NCBI GenBank assembly: GCA_963989245.1 | Contig: OZ022339.1 | Location: forward strand, 62,602,273-62,666,272 | Source: Nansenia antarctica | Taxonomy: Eukaryota; Chordata; Actinopteri; Argentiniformes; Microstomatidae | Length of the DNA: 64,000 bases | Reading direction: 5' to 3' | Shown here: one piece after another, positions 1-13,094 of the stretch | Numbering within the stretch: position 1 is the first letter of the stretch | Layout of the letters: the number at the start of each line of letters is the position of its first letter | Made by a program: the position numbers and the translations under genes | The notes under the pieces: generated by a model | Databases searched by the model: none | Told to the model about the DNA's origin: nothing | What the model saw: only the letters and a program-made list of their open reading frames with translations

Positions 1-797
1 TCCAGGTGCCCTCTTATAAGTACTTAGGTATTCAATTAGACAACCATCTCTGCTGGAATACACACTTAGACAGCTTATGTAACAAACTACAGCAGAGGCT
101 TTATCACCTGAGGCGACTCAGACTTTATGGGGTGAGAAAGCAGATCATGAGAATTTTCTATCAGTCCATTGTTGAAAGTGTAATCAGATATGGAATAATT
201 GTGTGGTTTGGCAACTTAACTGTACAACAAAAAAACAGACTAGTCAGCATTCACAAAACTGCTATGAAAATTGTAGGTGAAAGAGACTATGTGATCCTAA
301 ATAAACTATATGAAAAAGCTGTCCTGGACAAGGCTAACAAGATAATCGCAGACCCCCAACATCCGCTCTCCACAGAATACGAAGTTCTCCCCCTAGGTAG
401 AAGGCTTCGCATGCCAAGATGTAACTATAAGCTCTTAAAACTATCATTTGTCCCATTCTTCATTAAACTAATCAATTCTCTCAAGCAGAAATGATGATTA
501 GGACATGATCACCAGCACCTGCACTTTATCTTAGTCACCACTTGAAGGGCCATGTGCAATATTCGAAATCACCACTTGAAGGGTTATGTGCAATATATAT
601 TTATACCAAATGATGCCATGTCCAGGTGGAAACTGCTGCCAATGTCACTCAATGTTTGTTGCTGTCCTGTTGTTTACTTTGTCTACTGTATGTTGTATCA
701 TGTATCGTCACTGTTGCACTTGAAGCATGAAAGTACCATGCCCAAGACAAATTTCCCCTCGGGGACAATAAAGTACAGACAATCAATCAATCAATAG
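1..797 (+). mobile_element. 5'-truncated L2-like LINE: ORF2 C-terminus and 3' UTR
   Basis: Positions 6-494 are open and encode the C-terminal end of a non-LTR retrotransposon ORF2. Visible pieces are YKYLGIQLD, a HLRRLR stretch and YQSIVESVIRYGIIVWFGN, followed by the region after the reverse transcriptase. The 3' UTR ends in TTTCCCCTCGGGGACAATAA and a short (CAAT)n tail at 775-795, the usual L2-type terminus in fish. The element continues off the left edge, so its 5' end is not visible. The layout matches the L2 copy at 59965-62215. The clade is inferred from the motif order and tail. Confidence 0.75.
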
Positions 798-1299
798 TGC
801 CAACACACTGTTAAAATGCCCTACTCCCAACCACACACCCCAAAAAGGAAAAAAGAAAGAATCTGAAAAGCCACCAACAGGTGGCAGTAAAGACTAACAT
901 CATCACCACCGGCGTCCTCTACTTGACTTTTGTTGTTGTTGTTGTCCACAGATCTTGAATCAGCTTTGCCTCTTTGAACTTCATATGTCAGCTTTTTGAT
1001 TGATTGATTGAAAACGTTATTAGAAGATTTGCAGAAGTAGGTACATGAAAGTACATATTACATACAAGGTCAACTAACAGGATAAAAACCCAAGAAAGCC
1101 ACTGGCTTATTTCAATTGGGGTCCTTGACACGGAGCTTGACATTATCAGCTCCGTGTACAGTGCGAAGACCGTCCTTCACCATTGTCATTGGTTTACAAT
1201 AGAAATCAGACTTTTCATGGGCTAAGAAATTAAAGTAACCTTCTGCTATAATATTGGCCAATGAAACACCCTGGTTCAGCCAACACCTCCCGAAAACAG

Positions 1300-1443
1300 A
1301 CTGCCTCGCAGTCCGAGTGACCAATAGGAAGCGCGTAGGGGCGGGGCAGAAAGCGTTGACAGCGCGAGCTGCAGAGTTGGTAAACATCATTTAGAGGACG
1401 AGACAGCGTTGCGAAGACAGCCAGGCAATCGCTAATACTGGTG
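1300..1443 (+). promoter_or_regulatory. coq8a: Probable coq8a promoter and non-coding first exon
   Basis: A CpG-richer patch carries a CCAAT box at 1321-1325 and a GC box (GGGGCGGGG) at 1338-1346. About 100 bp further on is a strong splice donor, GTG|GTAAGTA, at 1443/1444. The start codon of coq8a lies in an internal exon at 10088 whose 5' part is untranslated, so an upstream non-coding exon is required; this is the best candidate seen. The transcription start cannot be placed from sequence alone. Confidence 0.4.
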
Positions 1444-2929
1444 GTAAGTATCAAATATTAATTAAAGTATAGTGCTTTAAATAATTTAATTGGTACATAT
1501 TGCCCTAGGTTGGTTGGCCGATGTTGAGATGTAATTGAAGGGAAGAGAAAGGATTGTATCTTGCTGCGTGGTGCAGTAGCAAGCTATTATTGATAGCGAA
1601 ATTAGCCTAGCTAATCCAGCGAGTGAGAGATTGAGTGACATCTTTGAAATTGTCGCCTTCTGATTTACTGACATTGCTATACTTCATTGATATACTTCAA
1701 GCAAATTCAGTTATTTTGATTCGTCTGTTCACCTGCTTATTCGAAGTTGTTATCTTGGTTAGACGCAATCAGAGTCTTGCAAAACATGCATTTCGATTCA
1801 TCATAGCACACATGTGCAGGAAGTTTATACATTATTAGCTTCCACTTCTCGGTGATGGCATTGCTTATGTAAGTGTTGATGTAACCATTCAAGAAAAAAT
1901 AAAAGAAAAAATAAAAATAATAATAATAATGGCAGTTTACAGAAGCCGTGTTTTATCTATTACATTTTAAAAAGAAATCCACTTCATTCGCAAAATACCA
2001 CGAGGAGTCACACTCTTCAATAGTCAGAAAGGTTTGTGCAAAAAGAGTCCTGATTGCATCGTGAGTTTTGCCTCAAGGACAAAGCTGTGACAAGGGTCAC
2101 AAAGGACGGGTCGAAGGAGCTAAACTCAGCTGGCCCATAAACAACCCCAGTGACAGCTGGGACACACACACAGACAGGCCTGCTTAACATCAACATAGTG
2201 ATCTAGGCTTACCCGTACTGTATGCGCATGGAACTGCAAATAGCATACAGACAGAAATGGGTACTCAATTGAACAATAATGAGAATGAAAATAATGGGCA
2301 TTATTCAGCAAGATACCTTACTCAATTTAACACAGTTAAGATGTTGTGAGCTTTAGTTTCTGTGGCCTGGTGGTGGCCAGCCTTTCGCCTAGTGCTGTGC
2401 TGGACTAGTCATGGCATGTGGCTGCAGGACTTGGATGACACTGAGTGAGATGATGACATTGAAATATGCATGCTTTGATTGTCACACTGAAAAGCTGAAG
2501 TTACAATTTGAGTTTGCTTAATTAGGATTTTCTCCATGCATTGTGTTTTGATTTCATGCTTTTACGGCATGCAACGTCTTTCTGTTTGGGCACTTTGAGG
2601 GATATATGGTGAGTGTTTATATAAAATTGTCATTGTCAGACACTTGACCTATAGAATAGGCATTAACCTACTTAGCATAGTGCAATCATTAGCCAATTGT
2701 AGCAGTGGAGGAGATCTGTCCTGTTGGTTTTTGATAACAATATTGTGCTGTAGAGGCCAACTCAAGGAGGGAGTAAGAGGGGGAGGGACAGAGGCAGAGA
2801 GAGCAAGAGATAGAATGAATGGCATGCTTGCCTTGTTGTTGTTGTTGACATCAAGTGGCGCAGTAGGCTGTGTGAAGGTGACATTTAGGTGTCATAGGAA
2901 ACATTGTAGATGGTAGATAAGATATGATG

Positions 2930-3097
2930 TGTTCAGTGTGTCTTATTCTATCTGATTCACCTGAGGTAGTAGTGGCGATGATGAAGTCTATATCAGTGTT
3001 GATACATGTTTGCTTTAATTGTATTCTCTTTGTATGCAAGACAAATTCCCATTGGGTCAATAAAGGTTTTATTAATCCATTCATTCATTCATTCATC
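2930..3097 (+). mobile_element. L2-like LINE 3' terminus fragment
   Basis: This fragment ends in ACAAATTCCCATTGGGTCAA, a TAAAGG stretch and a (CATT)n tail at 3077-3097. That is the same terminal arrangement as the copies ending at 797 and 62215. No coding part remains. Confidence 0.5.
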
Positions 3098-3556
3098 AGT
3101 CAGTTGTGTTTATATTCTCTAAATGACAACAATGTAGGCCGATTTTGATTGTGAGGTGCATAGACAGTCCCACTGAGAGATCCTGTAGTAATCTATATGA
3201 ATGTGGTATTACAGATGTGGCTTACAGATTTATCTCTGTCAAAACCATATTGTCTCCACCTGTATAGCCATTATTATACCCACCAACTTCTTGCCATACA
3301 TTTGCCACAAGTTTGAGTCATGTTGATTACCTTTATACCGGGGTGTTTCTGAGGGATCTTATAAATACCAGTTTGAGACTTCTAATATCAGCACATAGTG
3401 CCTAGTGCAGAGACTGATCGGCGGAGAGATATCCTTGTTTGCCGTTACCTCCAGTTTACAGAAGGACCTTATCTACTAGCCTATACTAAGTATGATGGTA
3501 TTTAAATGATATTTTAATGTGAGCACATCAAAACAGGATGGAGACAGAGGGGCGCA

Positions 3557-3610
<54 letters not shown>

Positions 3611-3733
3611 ACACACACTCACACACACACTCACACACACACGCACACACACACACACACACTCACTCACACTCACACACTCACACACTCACACACTCAC
3701 ACACTCACACACTCACACACTCACACACTCACT

Positions 3734-3777
<44 letters not shown>
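3557..3777. repeat. (CA)n / (CACT)n microsatellite, about 220 bp
   Basis: Long CA dinucleotide blocks alternate with CACACT units. The His-Thr and Leu-Thr reading frames across it are products of the repeat and are not genes. Confidence 0.95.
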
Positions 3778-3778
<1 letters not shown>

Positions 3779-4602
3779 CCCCCCAAGTCTCACAACAGAA
3801 CATCTTTCAGTCTGTCATTTCATTTCACATCTCAGCTCAACATGTTACCACAGCCAAGATGACCCTCAAAAAAAAAAAAAACTGGCCTAGTACATCCTAT
3901 CAGAGGCCAACGTCTTGAGGAAATGGCCATCTGCTACATACATTTGGCTGTGCTTCATCGCCACTTCATAAAAACCTTTTCACCCTTCCGCTATCTGATG
4001 ATGTTTTGTGTGCAGTCGCAGTCGTGCTCTCACGTGTCTCTCATGAGGGCGCCAGCCTTTGTTGTTTTGCAGAGAGTGGCGACACGTGGGCTGTGAGGCT
4101 AGCAGGAAGGAACCATACAGTGGAAGAAGAACTTAGAAGAGCACAACACGCCTCTCATTACCTAGCATAAAATAAGAACAGTAAATGATGTAGGCTAGGC
4201 CTTGCAAGGCTAAGAGGCAATGAGGCTAGAGGCTGTGAAGTGGGTATGGGGCATGTACACTATAAATTAGAATAAATGTAAAATAATATAAATTACACTG
4301 TCACACTCTGAACAATATGGAGACGGTGGTGGTGAGAGAAGGGTTAGGAGTTAGGCCTAAGGGTTAGGCCTCTCTTTACTTAGAGAAGTATTTACCTAGA
4401 GACAGATTACCGTAGTTGTTGCTGATTGGGTCCTTAACAGTTAATCATTTCCACTGTTAAACATAAGTTCTCAAGTTACACCATGTCATTAGCTGTTCCT
4501 CTAACAAATGGGAAGTTTCACAACATACTCATATTTCATAATCTACTGCAGCTTGGCACTGTCTGTGTGTTTTGCAACTGAGGATTGTCTGTCTTCAAAC
4601 TG

Positions 4603-4835
4603 GAGATGTACACACCCCTTCACTTTTTCCACATTTTGTTATAGACTCAATTTAAAATGGATTAAATAAATAAAAATTGGCATCGATCAACACACAATAC
4701 CCCATAATGACAAAGTCAAAACAAGTTTTTAGACATTTCTGCAAATGTATTAAAATTTAAACAGAAATACCTTGTGCATAAGTCTTCTCACCCTTCCCTA
4801 TGACACTCTTAAAATTAGCTAAAAAGCAAAAATGT
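4603..4835. mobile_element. Tc1-like DNA transposon remnant
   Basis: The stretch has the familiar Tc1-end wording of fish genomes: CACACAATACCCCATAATGA, then CAAAGTCAAAACAAG, then a diverged TATGACACTC block. No transposase ORF remains. Identification is by recognition of the end sequence. Confidence 0.55.
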
Positions 4836-6149
4836 AATCAACTAATCACTTGAATCAGTTGAATTGAGTTCATCTTAATGCAAGGATAATACTTTATGTA
4901 ATTTTGGAATCAATATCTTTGTTTTTATAGGGTCTCTGATTTGCATAGCAATCAATTAGGCCTACACACTTTTTGTGTTGTGAGTTGCAGGGTGATGGGT
5001 GACTACATGAATGCTTGTCTGACGGAACACCCCAATCCAATTCAGACTACTTTATTTAGACATTCATTTTGAACCTAGCACATGATGCACTATAGTTCAG
5101 TCTAGGTGTGCCATTAACCCTCTTTCACACAATAGGCTACTTGAAGATCCTCCTGCTTTCTCGTCGCAAAACAGAATAGAACAGAACCGGACAAGCAATT
5201 CCCTACCCACGTCTTTGTTTGGCAGGGTTTCGTTGACATTCTTCAGGTGTTGTCTAACTAACCTTACCACTGCACAGGTACTACTCCCACCACTGTGTTT
5301 ACCCAAAGACTTAGGCCTAGATCCTTGAGCAACAGCACATCTGATTGGTCCAAATCTAGAGTTATGTTGAGGCATGCCACCACCCATAACTATTAAACGA
5401 TAAAGCAATGGAATGCCAAGGCACAGTATTCTCATATAGACAGTAAGCTAATCAGCTGCATTGTGGATGGGCGGTTAGTAGTGGTGTGCTGCACTAAAAG
5501 GTGTTTTTAACATAAAAGTGTTTCCGATTGATTTGAGAGGTTGTTGAACTTTCTTTTGAATGTCGTACCCTGCTCGTTACAGTGCAGTGCACACAGATAG
5601 CTTGCTCCTGGTTTTATTTCTATCTGGTGTCACGTCAGGGCACATGAGATTTGGATAAAATGTTGCCTGTCTCTCTCTCCTTGTTTTCTGATTTAAAGTT
5701 TTGTTTAATGTGGTCATGCATAACTTTACTCGCTGCATAGCTGACTTCAAAATATTACCACCAAGATACAGGGATATCCCTAAGCCTTTAAACAAGAACT
5801 GTCATGAACAACCTTTTAAACAACTTAAGCTGTTGTCAATCTTCAGGCAGTCACAATTTGATATGCACAATACATTGCAATGGCTTACCTGTTATCTGTC
5901 ACCACAGCCATGATGCTTGTTAACCATTCAGAATAGAGGATGGTATAAGAAGGGAAATTATCTTTTCAAATAAAAAAATACCTTTTCAGTCTCAATCTCA
6001 TTATAACCTAAAGTCTGACAATTTCTTGATGGAAATGTGTCACTTCATGTTATAGCCTGTCAATCTCCTTTTCTCCACTGACGCATGTATGAAAAGCTGT
6101 TCATTTTACAGATGAGAGGTAACGTTTCAATGGTGTCATAGTGTGTCTT

Positions 6150-6540
6150 GTATTACATTTACATTTTCTGCATTTAGGAGACGCCTTTATCCAAAGCGAC
6201 TTACAAAAAATACATTTGTCTAAATAAGTGAATCATCTATCCATCAGTCATCATAACAGAGAGAAATATATGCTAGGACCAGGGGCCATTGGCAGTCACA
6301 ATGCAGAAGAAGGAAGAATAACTTTTTATTATTATTATTAATAATAATAATGTATTTACAGTAGAGAAACTGTACATGGGGGGTAGTGGGGATGAAGTGG
6401 TCTTTAGGAGGGACAGTTAAGATGTAGCCTGAAGAGATGGGTCTTCAATCTACGGCGGAGGATAGGTAGTGACTGCAGCTCTGTCAGCAGTGGGAAGCTT
6501 GTTCCACCAGCGGGGAACAAACAGTATACCGCCCAGTTGT
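6150..6540 (-). mobile_element. SINE-like dispersed repeat, copy 1
   Basis: It starts with TTTACATTTTCTGCATTTAG and AGACGCCTTTATCCAAAGCG, the reverse complement of the TTTGGATAAAGGCGTCTGC tail found on many fish SINEs. It continues with AGGGGCCATTGGCAGTCA and an AAGAAGGAAGAATAA stretch. Related copies in this window lie at 9797-9948, 27040-27290 and 37620-37955. Confidence 0.6.
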
Positions 6541-6696
6541 AATGTCAGCTCACTGGCATACCTGCTTCTCACTGTCTACAATGTAGGCTCTGACTGAGGA
6601 GAAGCAGACAGTGATGGAGTAAATGTGTGTGTGCAACTGACTCCATCAAAGTTATTATGTCAATTGTCTGTCAGTCTGCACATTGTCTACAGCAGA

Positions 6697-6760
6697 TGTG
6701 TGCGTGCGTGCGTGCGTGCGTGTGTGCGTGCGTGCGTGGGTGTGTGTGTGTTCGCCTGCC
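6697..6760. repeat. (GTGC)n / (GT)n microsatellite
   Basis: Runs of TGCGTGCG followed by TGTGTG. Cys-Val-rich reading frames across it are artefacts. Confidence 0.8.
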
Positions 6761-7686
6761 TGTCGGTATCTGTGTCTGTCTCTCTCGTCTGTGGAGAACC
6801 AGAGATGTAGAGCAGCTTCATGCTCTCCCTCAGGACAGATAGGCCTACTGCAGAGAGACCTAGTTGTGTCTAGTCTAGATGTCTTTATTGAGTTGAGAGT
6901 GTTGGAGTGTGCAGATCACATGCATGGTAACAAGCCTCACATGCAGTGGCCTCGTCGCAAATCAGTCCCACAGCACACACACACACTGAAACATTCCTGT
7001 GCATCCATCTTCCTCTATTTGTTGTAGTCATCATGCCCAGACATGCGAGGCAGTATAGGTCAGAGCTGTGAGCTTCAGAGGGGAGGATTATTTGTATTTT
7101 TATGTGTGTGTGTGTGTGTGTTTTTTGTGTGTTTGTGTGTGAAAGAGACAGGGGGAAAAGTAGTGAGAGAATGAGAATGTGTAGTTTGACTGGGCAGTGT
7201 GCTGTAGGAACTCTGTTGCCAAATAGCCAAAATCAGGCCATGACCTTGTTTCATGACCTTGTTTCATGACCTTCCAGCTTTGGCTTAACACTCAGGGAGA
7301 AAAGAGGGAGTCCTTGGAAATTAAAACGGTGTATTCTATCTGTCATGGTATCCACAGTATTTATTTAACCACAATACAAGAAAATATGATTTATCCATCA
7401 CTCTGCGGTCTGTAATATTACTGACACTGATACAGTATTTGTTTTTGTGTGCCTTCATCTCATAATTGATTTGATGATCATTTCAATGATTGCCTAGGCC
7501 AGGTAGGCATATTGTAGCTTGCTGTTTTGAAAACTAACGTATAACCCCCAGCGATAGGTGACCAGGTCCGTTTGGTCTAGTCATGTTGTTTTCAAAGAGA
7601 GCCTTGTTCCTCTGTCTGAGTAAGCAGCCCCCTACTGCTGCGATCCTGGCTACCTCAGGATAGAGTTCAAGTTGAACCCCTATCAG

Positions 7687-7790
7687 GGGAGGCTGGTGGA
7701 GATGGAGATCAGAGGGCAGGCTCATTGTTATGCATCCGATGGAATGAGATGGTATCAAACATGTGGTATCAACAACTCTGAGACATTACT
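7687..7790. repeat. Dispersed 'GGGAGGCTGGTGGAG' repeat, copy 1
   Basis: Contains GGGGAGGCTGGTGGAGATGG, GGCTCATTGTTATGCAT, a GGAATGAGATGGTATCAAAC stretch and ATGTGGTATC. Related copies are at 28070-28200, 45885-46030 and 46197-46300. Similar wording is abundant in salmonid genomes, by recollection. Confidence 0.5.
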
Positions 7791-7971
7791 GAGTCTCCCC
7801 TGCTCTCTATGGTAACTCCCTCTGTCGCTGCCAGGACAGCCAAACCACGCCAAGCTGTCACCAGCCCAGGCACCAGACAATCCTCTCTTTGACACTGTCT
7901 GTCTGTTCAGTAAAGACAATACCCTCTCATTCTCAATCATCTCTGGCCAAGGATGAGCTCACACTAGCCCC

Positions 7972-8061
7972 TCTGTTATAGATCCCAGTACATAAGCCTC
8001 GTCTGTTATAGATCCCAGTACATAAGCCTTGTCTGTTATAAATCACAGTACATAAGCCACC
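7972..8061. repeat. Three tandem 30-bp units
   Basis: Units at 7972, 8002 and 8032, each starting TCTGTTATA and containing CAGTACATAAGCC. The third is slightly diverged. Confidence 0.85.
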
Positions 8062-8577
8062 TCTGTTGCCAGGCTACACCCTAACCCTCTCTGGACTGTC
8101 CTATTATTTAGGTCTACTGTCTGTATGCTTAATGGCCAGTTATGTCATTTACCAGTTTACCAATACATCCAAAAACCTTATTTCCACCCATCTCAATAGA
8201 AATTCACTACTACATACTCTGCATCAGATATTGGTCTAAAGTTGCTGGATCAGGAGTCATACATAGGGAATGCCGATTACCGATCCGATGTCTTGGGAAA
8301 CTGCCGTAAAAACATGCCAAACACCAAGCTGGCACACAAGCTCGGTGATGACGATAACAACCATGTCTGTGGCCTGGAATGACTTCACACTTCAGACAGA
8401 CTAAAATAAAACAGAGTTGCAAAATGTGTGAGTGTTTTTGAGGGGTGGCAATAGCATTTCACATTTTAAATAACAGGTACGCCTGTTATCGGATTTGTAC
8501 TCAGATAACAAAAGGAAGTATTCAGTATCAGAAAAAGTGGTACTATCGGTGCATTCCTACGTCTCAATCATCTCAAG

Positions 8578-8675
8578 CCGATGGATGGATGGATGGATGG
8601 ATGGATGGATGGATGGATGGATGGATGGATGGATGGATGGATGGATGGATGGATGGGTGGGTGGGTGGATGGGTG
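8578..8675. repeat. (GGAT)n microsatellite
   Basis: About 20 GATG units, then GGTG variants. The Met-Asp-Gly-Trp reading frames are repeat artefacts. Confidence 0.95.
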
Positions 8676-9796
8676 AATGCTAGACAGATGATTTAATACG
8701 AGAGATCATACAAGCCATCTCTGTTACAGTAGACCCCATTTAGGCTATGAATGCACCCTAAACTCCTCTGGACTCTGTATTTGGGTCTATTGATAAAGAC
8801 CAGTTATGTCATCAAATGAGTACCACTTCCCCAGTTAGGAGAAATGTTTGGTGGAGACAGGAGAGCACTGTGGTTGGACTAGGCAGCTTGTCCCTTGCTT
8901 AACCCCTCGCTATGATGGTCTTTCTCTATCTAGGGCTAACTGTTAGAAGCTACCGGTGGTAGGCATGACTCTGCATATTAGCTATAAATAATTAACTGCC
9001 TGTCTCGCCCACGTTCCAGTATGAAATAAGATCATGAAAGCCAGAGACCGATGGAGAGAGGGAGGGTAGTTTCCACACTAAGCCTAGCCCATCCCGCCCC
9101 CTCCATTCCAGAGAATACAACTGTAATTGCGGCGAGGTTTGGTGAAAGAGGCATTATGCTTTGGCCTGGCTTCATATCTTCCGTCTGGGATTTCTCCAGC
9201 CTAATTTGGTCAGAGAATTATTATTTTTTAATAATGTACAGAATGATGTTCTTATTCATCATATAACATGATAATTATGTTTTATTTTCAAAACATGTAT
9301 TTAACCAGGCCATTCAATTAAGAACCAATTCTCAAGAGGCACAATACTGAGTCGTCAAACGGACATAGAGCCACTACAGGACTAGGTCTGAATATCTAAC
9401 ACCTGTTTTGTAATCAAATCAAATCAAATAATAGTAACCCTGGGTGCCAGTCATCCTGCAGGCGTTGCCTTGCCACTCAGTCATTATCAATGGTTTGGCG
9501 TCTTGTCTCTGAGTGGAAACATGTTTAACCTTTGCATGGCAGGGTGTCTTGGCTGCCGTGAGACGTGATGGCAGCTGTGTTATGCGGCCTGGAGCCCAGA
9601 GCCTGGCCAGATGCTCAGGATTGTGGCTGTGCTGAGTGGATGGCTGGCCTTAAGCCTGGAGGACTGGGGCCATAGCTGGTTAGCCACTGGTCTATACTGG
9701 CAGGCTGCGAGTTAGTAGCCTAATAACTGATCCAACATGATTGGATTGGTCAAAGCAAGCATTCTACCGCATTGGTATTAAAAAAAAAAGAATAAT

Positions 9797-9948
9797 TCCT
9801 TCCTTCTTCTTAGCAATGTAACTGCCAATGGCCCCTGGCCATAGCACAGGAAAGCAGCATGACCGATGATTCACTTACTTAGACAAATGTATTTGATTGT
9901 AAGTCACTTTGGAATAAGGCGTCTGCTAAATGCCAAAAATGTAAAAGA
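9797..9948 (+). mobile_element. SINE-like dispersed repeat, copy 2
   Basis: Same family as 6150-6540 in the opposite orientation. It contains TGCCAATGGCCCCTGGCCAT and ends AAGGCGTCTGCTAAATGCC. Only the terminal half is present. Confidence 0.6.
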
Positions 9949-10064
9949 TAAGCAGTCATGTCAGATGTTTGAGCTGTGCTTGCTTGGTGCTGGAGTTTTC
10001 TACCAGCCGGGAAGATGACCTCGAGCTCAGCTAACGTATTCGCCTCCCTCTGTGTTTTGTCCAG

Positions 10065-10258
10065 GTGTGAGGGTGACCAGACCAGTCATGGCAGCGGCAG
10101 CAGACATGATGTTGCTGATGCGTGGCATGGCCAAGCTGAGCCAGGCTGTCATGGAGACGCAGGCTAAGACACTAACCAGCGGTGGAGCCCAGGCCATGGC
10201 CCAGAACATGCAGATGACTGCAGAGCAGGGCCTCGGTGCTGCCATGCAGAAGATGCAG
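10065..10258 (+). CDS. coq8a: coq8a exon with start codon (residues 1-57)
   Basis: The acceptor TTTTGTCCAG ends at 10064, then 23 nt of 5' UTR, ATG at 10088, and donor CAG|GTGGGT at 10259. It encodes the N-terminal helix-rich segment (MAAAADMMLLMRGMAKLSQA at its start), which matches the N-terminus of vertebrate COQ8A in layout. It ends in phase 0. Confidence 0.9.
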
Positions 10259-12866
10259 GTGGGTACAGGTGGATGGGAGGGGACGGGGGAGGGAGGGGAG
10301 CATGCATGGGTTCCCTGGGCTTTGGAATCTTATCATGGTTGAGTTACCGGCTATCCAATTGGCAGCTATTTGCTGTCACAGTGTAAAACAGACCAAAAGA
10401 TAACTTAACCCCCACAGAACCTTCCAGAGAACATAAAGGAGACCTGCTGTGGACTTCAATAAACACTCAATCGTAAATTGAGGCCTTACTCCCTATGCAC
10501 CCCTCCATTTCTGTATCATAGGGCAGGACAAGTTTGGGGTTTGAGCTATTATCAAATTTGATCAAATGTATCAAATCCTCTCCGAACTTCCTCTCAGAGC
10601 TAAGTACGTAGGGTTAGGGTAATAAGATATTAGGCAGTTTGCCCTGAATTGGAAGTGGACTGTAATGTGATGTAATGTAATTGACCTTCTGACCCATAGA
10701 TGTTTTGTCGATCTGTTGTTGATTTTTCTAAATTTTTTATTGTTGTTGTTTCTTTTCAGGACTTGAGCGGGCAGCAGCAGCAGAACGCGTCTGACTTCGG
10801 AGTGGAAATGGACTCTCGCTACGACTACGGCAGCGAAGACAGGGCAGGACACGAGGGGGAGGGGTTTAGGGACGACGGGGCGGGGTTCCCGTCTGAGGAT
10901 GCAGGAATTGGAGACAGCGGGACGTACAGCAGCACTAGCAGTGGCGTCGGTGGCCATTCGACCGTTAAATCCAAGTTGTTCGACGGCTACAAGGACCCCA
11001 GCAGTCAGTTCTCAGGGCAGGTCCGCTCCTACCACCAGGTCCGCTCCTACCACCAGGTCCGCTCCTACCACCAGGTCCGCTCCTACCACCAGGACCACTC
11101 CTCCGTGGGGGGGCTCACCGCCGAAGACATAGAGAAGGCCAGGGAGGCCAAGAGGAACGAGAACAAACCACACAAACAAATGGTACTGCTATCACCGTAC
11201 ACAAACACCTCATTATTTGACCATCTTACTGCATTGTACTTATGACAAGGTGACCTGTCCTGTAGGACGTGGTACCAATCTTCAGATTAGAAAGCATCCG
11301 CGATAAAATAGATCCTGATTTGTGAGATTCATGCGCTTTTATGGGACTGCTAACTATGTTACAAAATCATGAAAATAGACATGGTTAGTTACTGTTACTT
11401 GATGCACAGCGTTAGTTACTCTTGTTTGAAACCACTTTTGCACTGTTGAGTTAAGAACGGCTGGCTATCTACTGAAATGCACCCATTTTGTTTCACTTGA
11501 CATTTGAGTTGCTCAGCTGGCTGGCTCAACCACCAAAGTGTTATTTTCAACTAAATTTGTTGGGGGGAAAACAAGAAAGGAATTGACAGATGAGTAGTCC
11601 ACATTGTACCAATCTGACAGCACATTGTAGTTGGGCTACTTTTGATCTTTTCCTTGACCGTTCAGGTCAGCACCGATGGAGTGGACCTGTCTGATGTGAT
11701 ACAATGCATCTCACTGTTGTCTGATTTATTTATGGAATATCTTTATCTCTTGTACTATACTGTTGCTGTTGTTCTCCTTTCTCTTGTTGTCTAGATCACT
11801 TAAAGTGCAACACACACAACTCCTGTTTGATATCTTTCCTGCATTCTTCATTTTATTTTGCTATAGATAATATACCATGTTATCTCACACACACACACAG
11901 CAATTTTGATGCCCGTCACTCAAATCAAGTTAAACATTTAACCATCATCTCTGATAGTCTGTCTGTGTTCCTAGCAGTGTTCTCTCTCTCTCTTTGGTCT
12001 AGCTCAGTGAAAGGGCAAGAGAGAGGAAGGTACCAGTGACCCGGTTAGGAAGGCTCGCCAACTTTGGAGGTAAGGATTCAGAATGGTGTCAGTCTCGTTT
12101 CGTTTATCATTAGTATTTATTAGTACTACCTTTACAGCTCCAAAAAAATTATGTATGAATGAATGAATGTCTAATTCAAATCATGTTCCTCCTGTTTACA
12201 CCTTCAACTCTTTAATCCACTGATTCTAGACATTCCATTCGTTTTTTGTGTTTTTGTTTCCTGTTACCCCAACAACTTCATTGTGGGCTATGCCAACACA
12301 TAAGAATGACATCCAACTGTATTCTTACCTTCAAGAAGATGGTCGCATTGGTTGAATATGAACCCAAAACACTGAAATATAGGCTACAGGTGCAATACAC
12401 AACAATGTTTGTCTTCAAACAAAAACACAAATAGTTATTTATCAAATCAAGTTAGTTTCATTTTCTCAGGGGACCCCAATTTGAAATCAGGGCTCCTGAC
12501 CCCAAGTTTGGGAACTACTGCATTAAACAGCCTCAACCCCTACACTACAACCCAAACCCCTACACTACAACCCAAACCCTTACACTCCAACCCAAACCCC
12601 TACACTATACAACCCAAACCCAAACCCCTACACTATACAACCCAAACCCCTACACTACAACCCAAACCCCTACACTATACAACCCAAACCCCTACACCAG
12701 GGGTGCTCATTACGTCGATAGTAGTGTGGGTAGATCACACGGCATTGGGGGGGGGAAAAAAAAGAAAAAAAAAGTTTTTTTTTTTTTTTTCCTGTGTGGT
12801 CCAGACGGGACGCCTCCCGTCTGGACCACACAGGAGAGGGCACCACTCAGCCCCGCGCCGCCTCAC

Positions 12867-12920
<54 letters not shown>

Positions 12921-12979
12921 AGCACACACACACACACACACACACAGACAGACAGACACAAGCACACACACATGCACAC

Positions 12980-13014
<35 letters not shown>

Positions 13015-13031
13015 CACACACACACACACAC

Positions 13032-13094
<63 letters not shown>

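Larger units (their letters stand above)
1444..10064 (+). other. coq8a intron 1 (inferred), repeat-rich
   Basis: This is the inferred first intron, between the donor at 1444 and the acceptor at 10063-10064. Besides the separately listed repeats I see no gene in it. The stretches 1444-2930, 3100-3550, 3790-4600, 4840-6150, 6800-7680 and 8690-9790 hold ordinary AT-rich sequence with short GT, GA and CA runs and no convincing ORF. Around 9290-9360 is a stretch resembling a common fish repeat (ATTTAACCAGG followed by AGAACCAATTCTC). Confidence 0.4.

Noticed and set aside
1112..1390. 92-codon frame on the - strand over the promoter region
   Set aside because: It overlaps the CCAAT/GC-box region and resembles no family I know. 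A short hairpin (CACGGAGCT/AGCTCCGTG) lies in it. Probably chance, though a divergent transcript cannot be excluded.
3519..3918. Long His-Thr and Ser-His reading frames
   Set aside because: Translation of a CA/CACT microsatellite.
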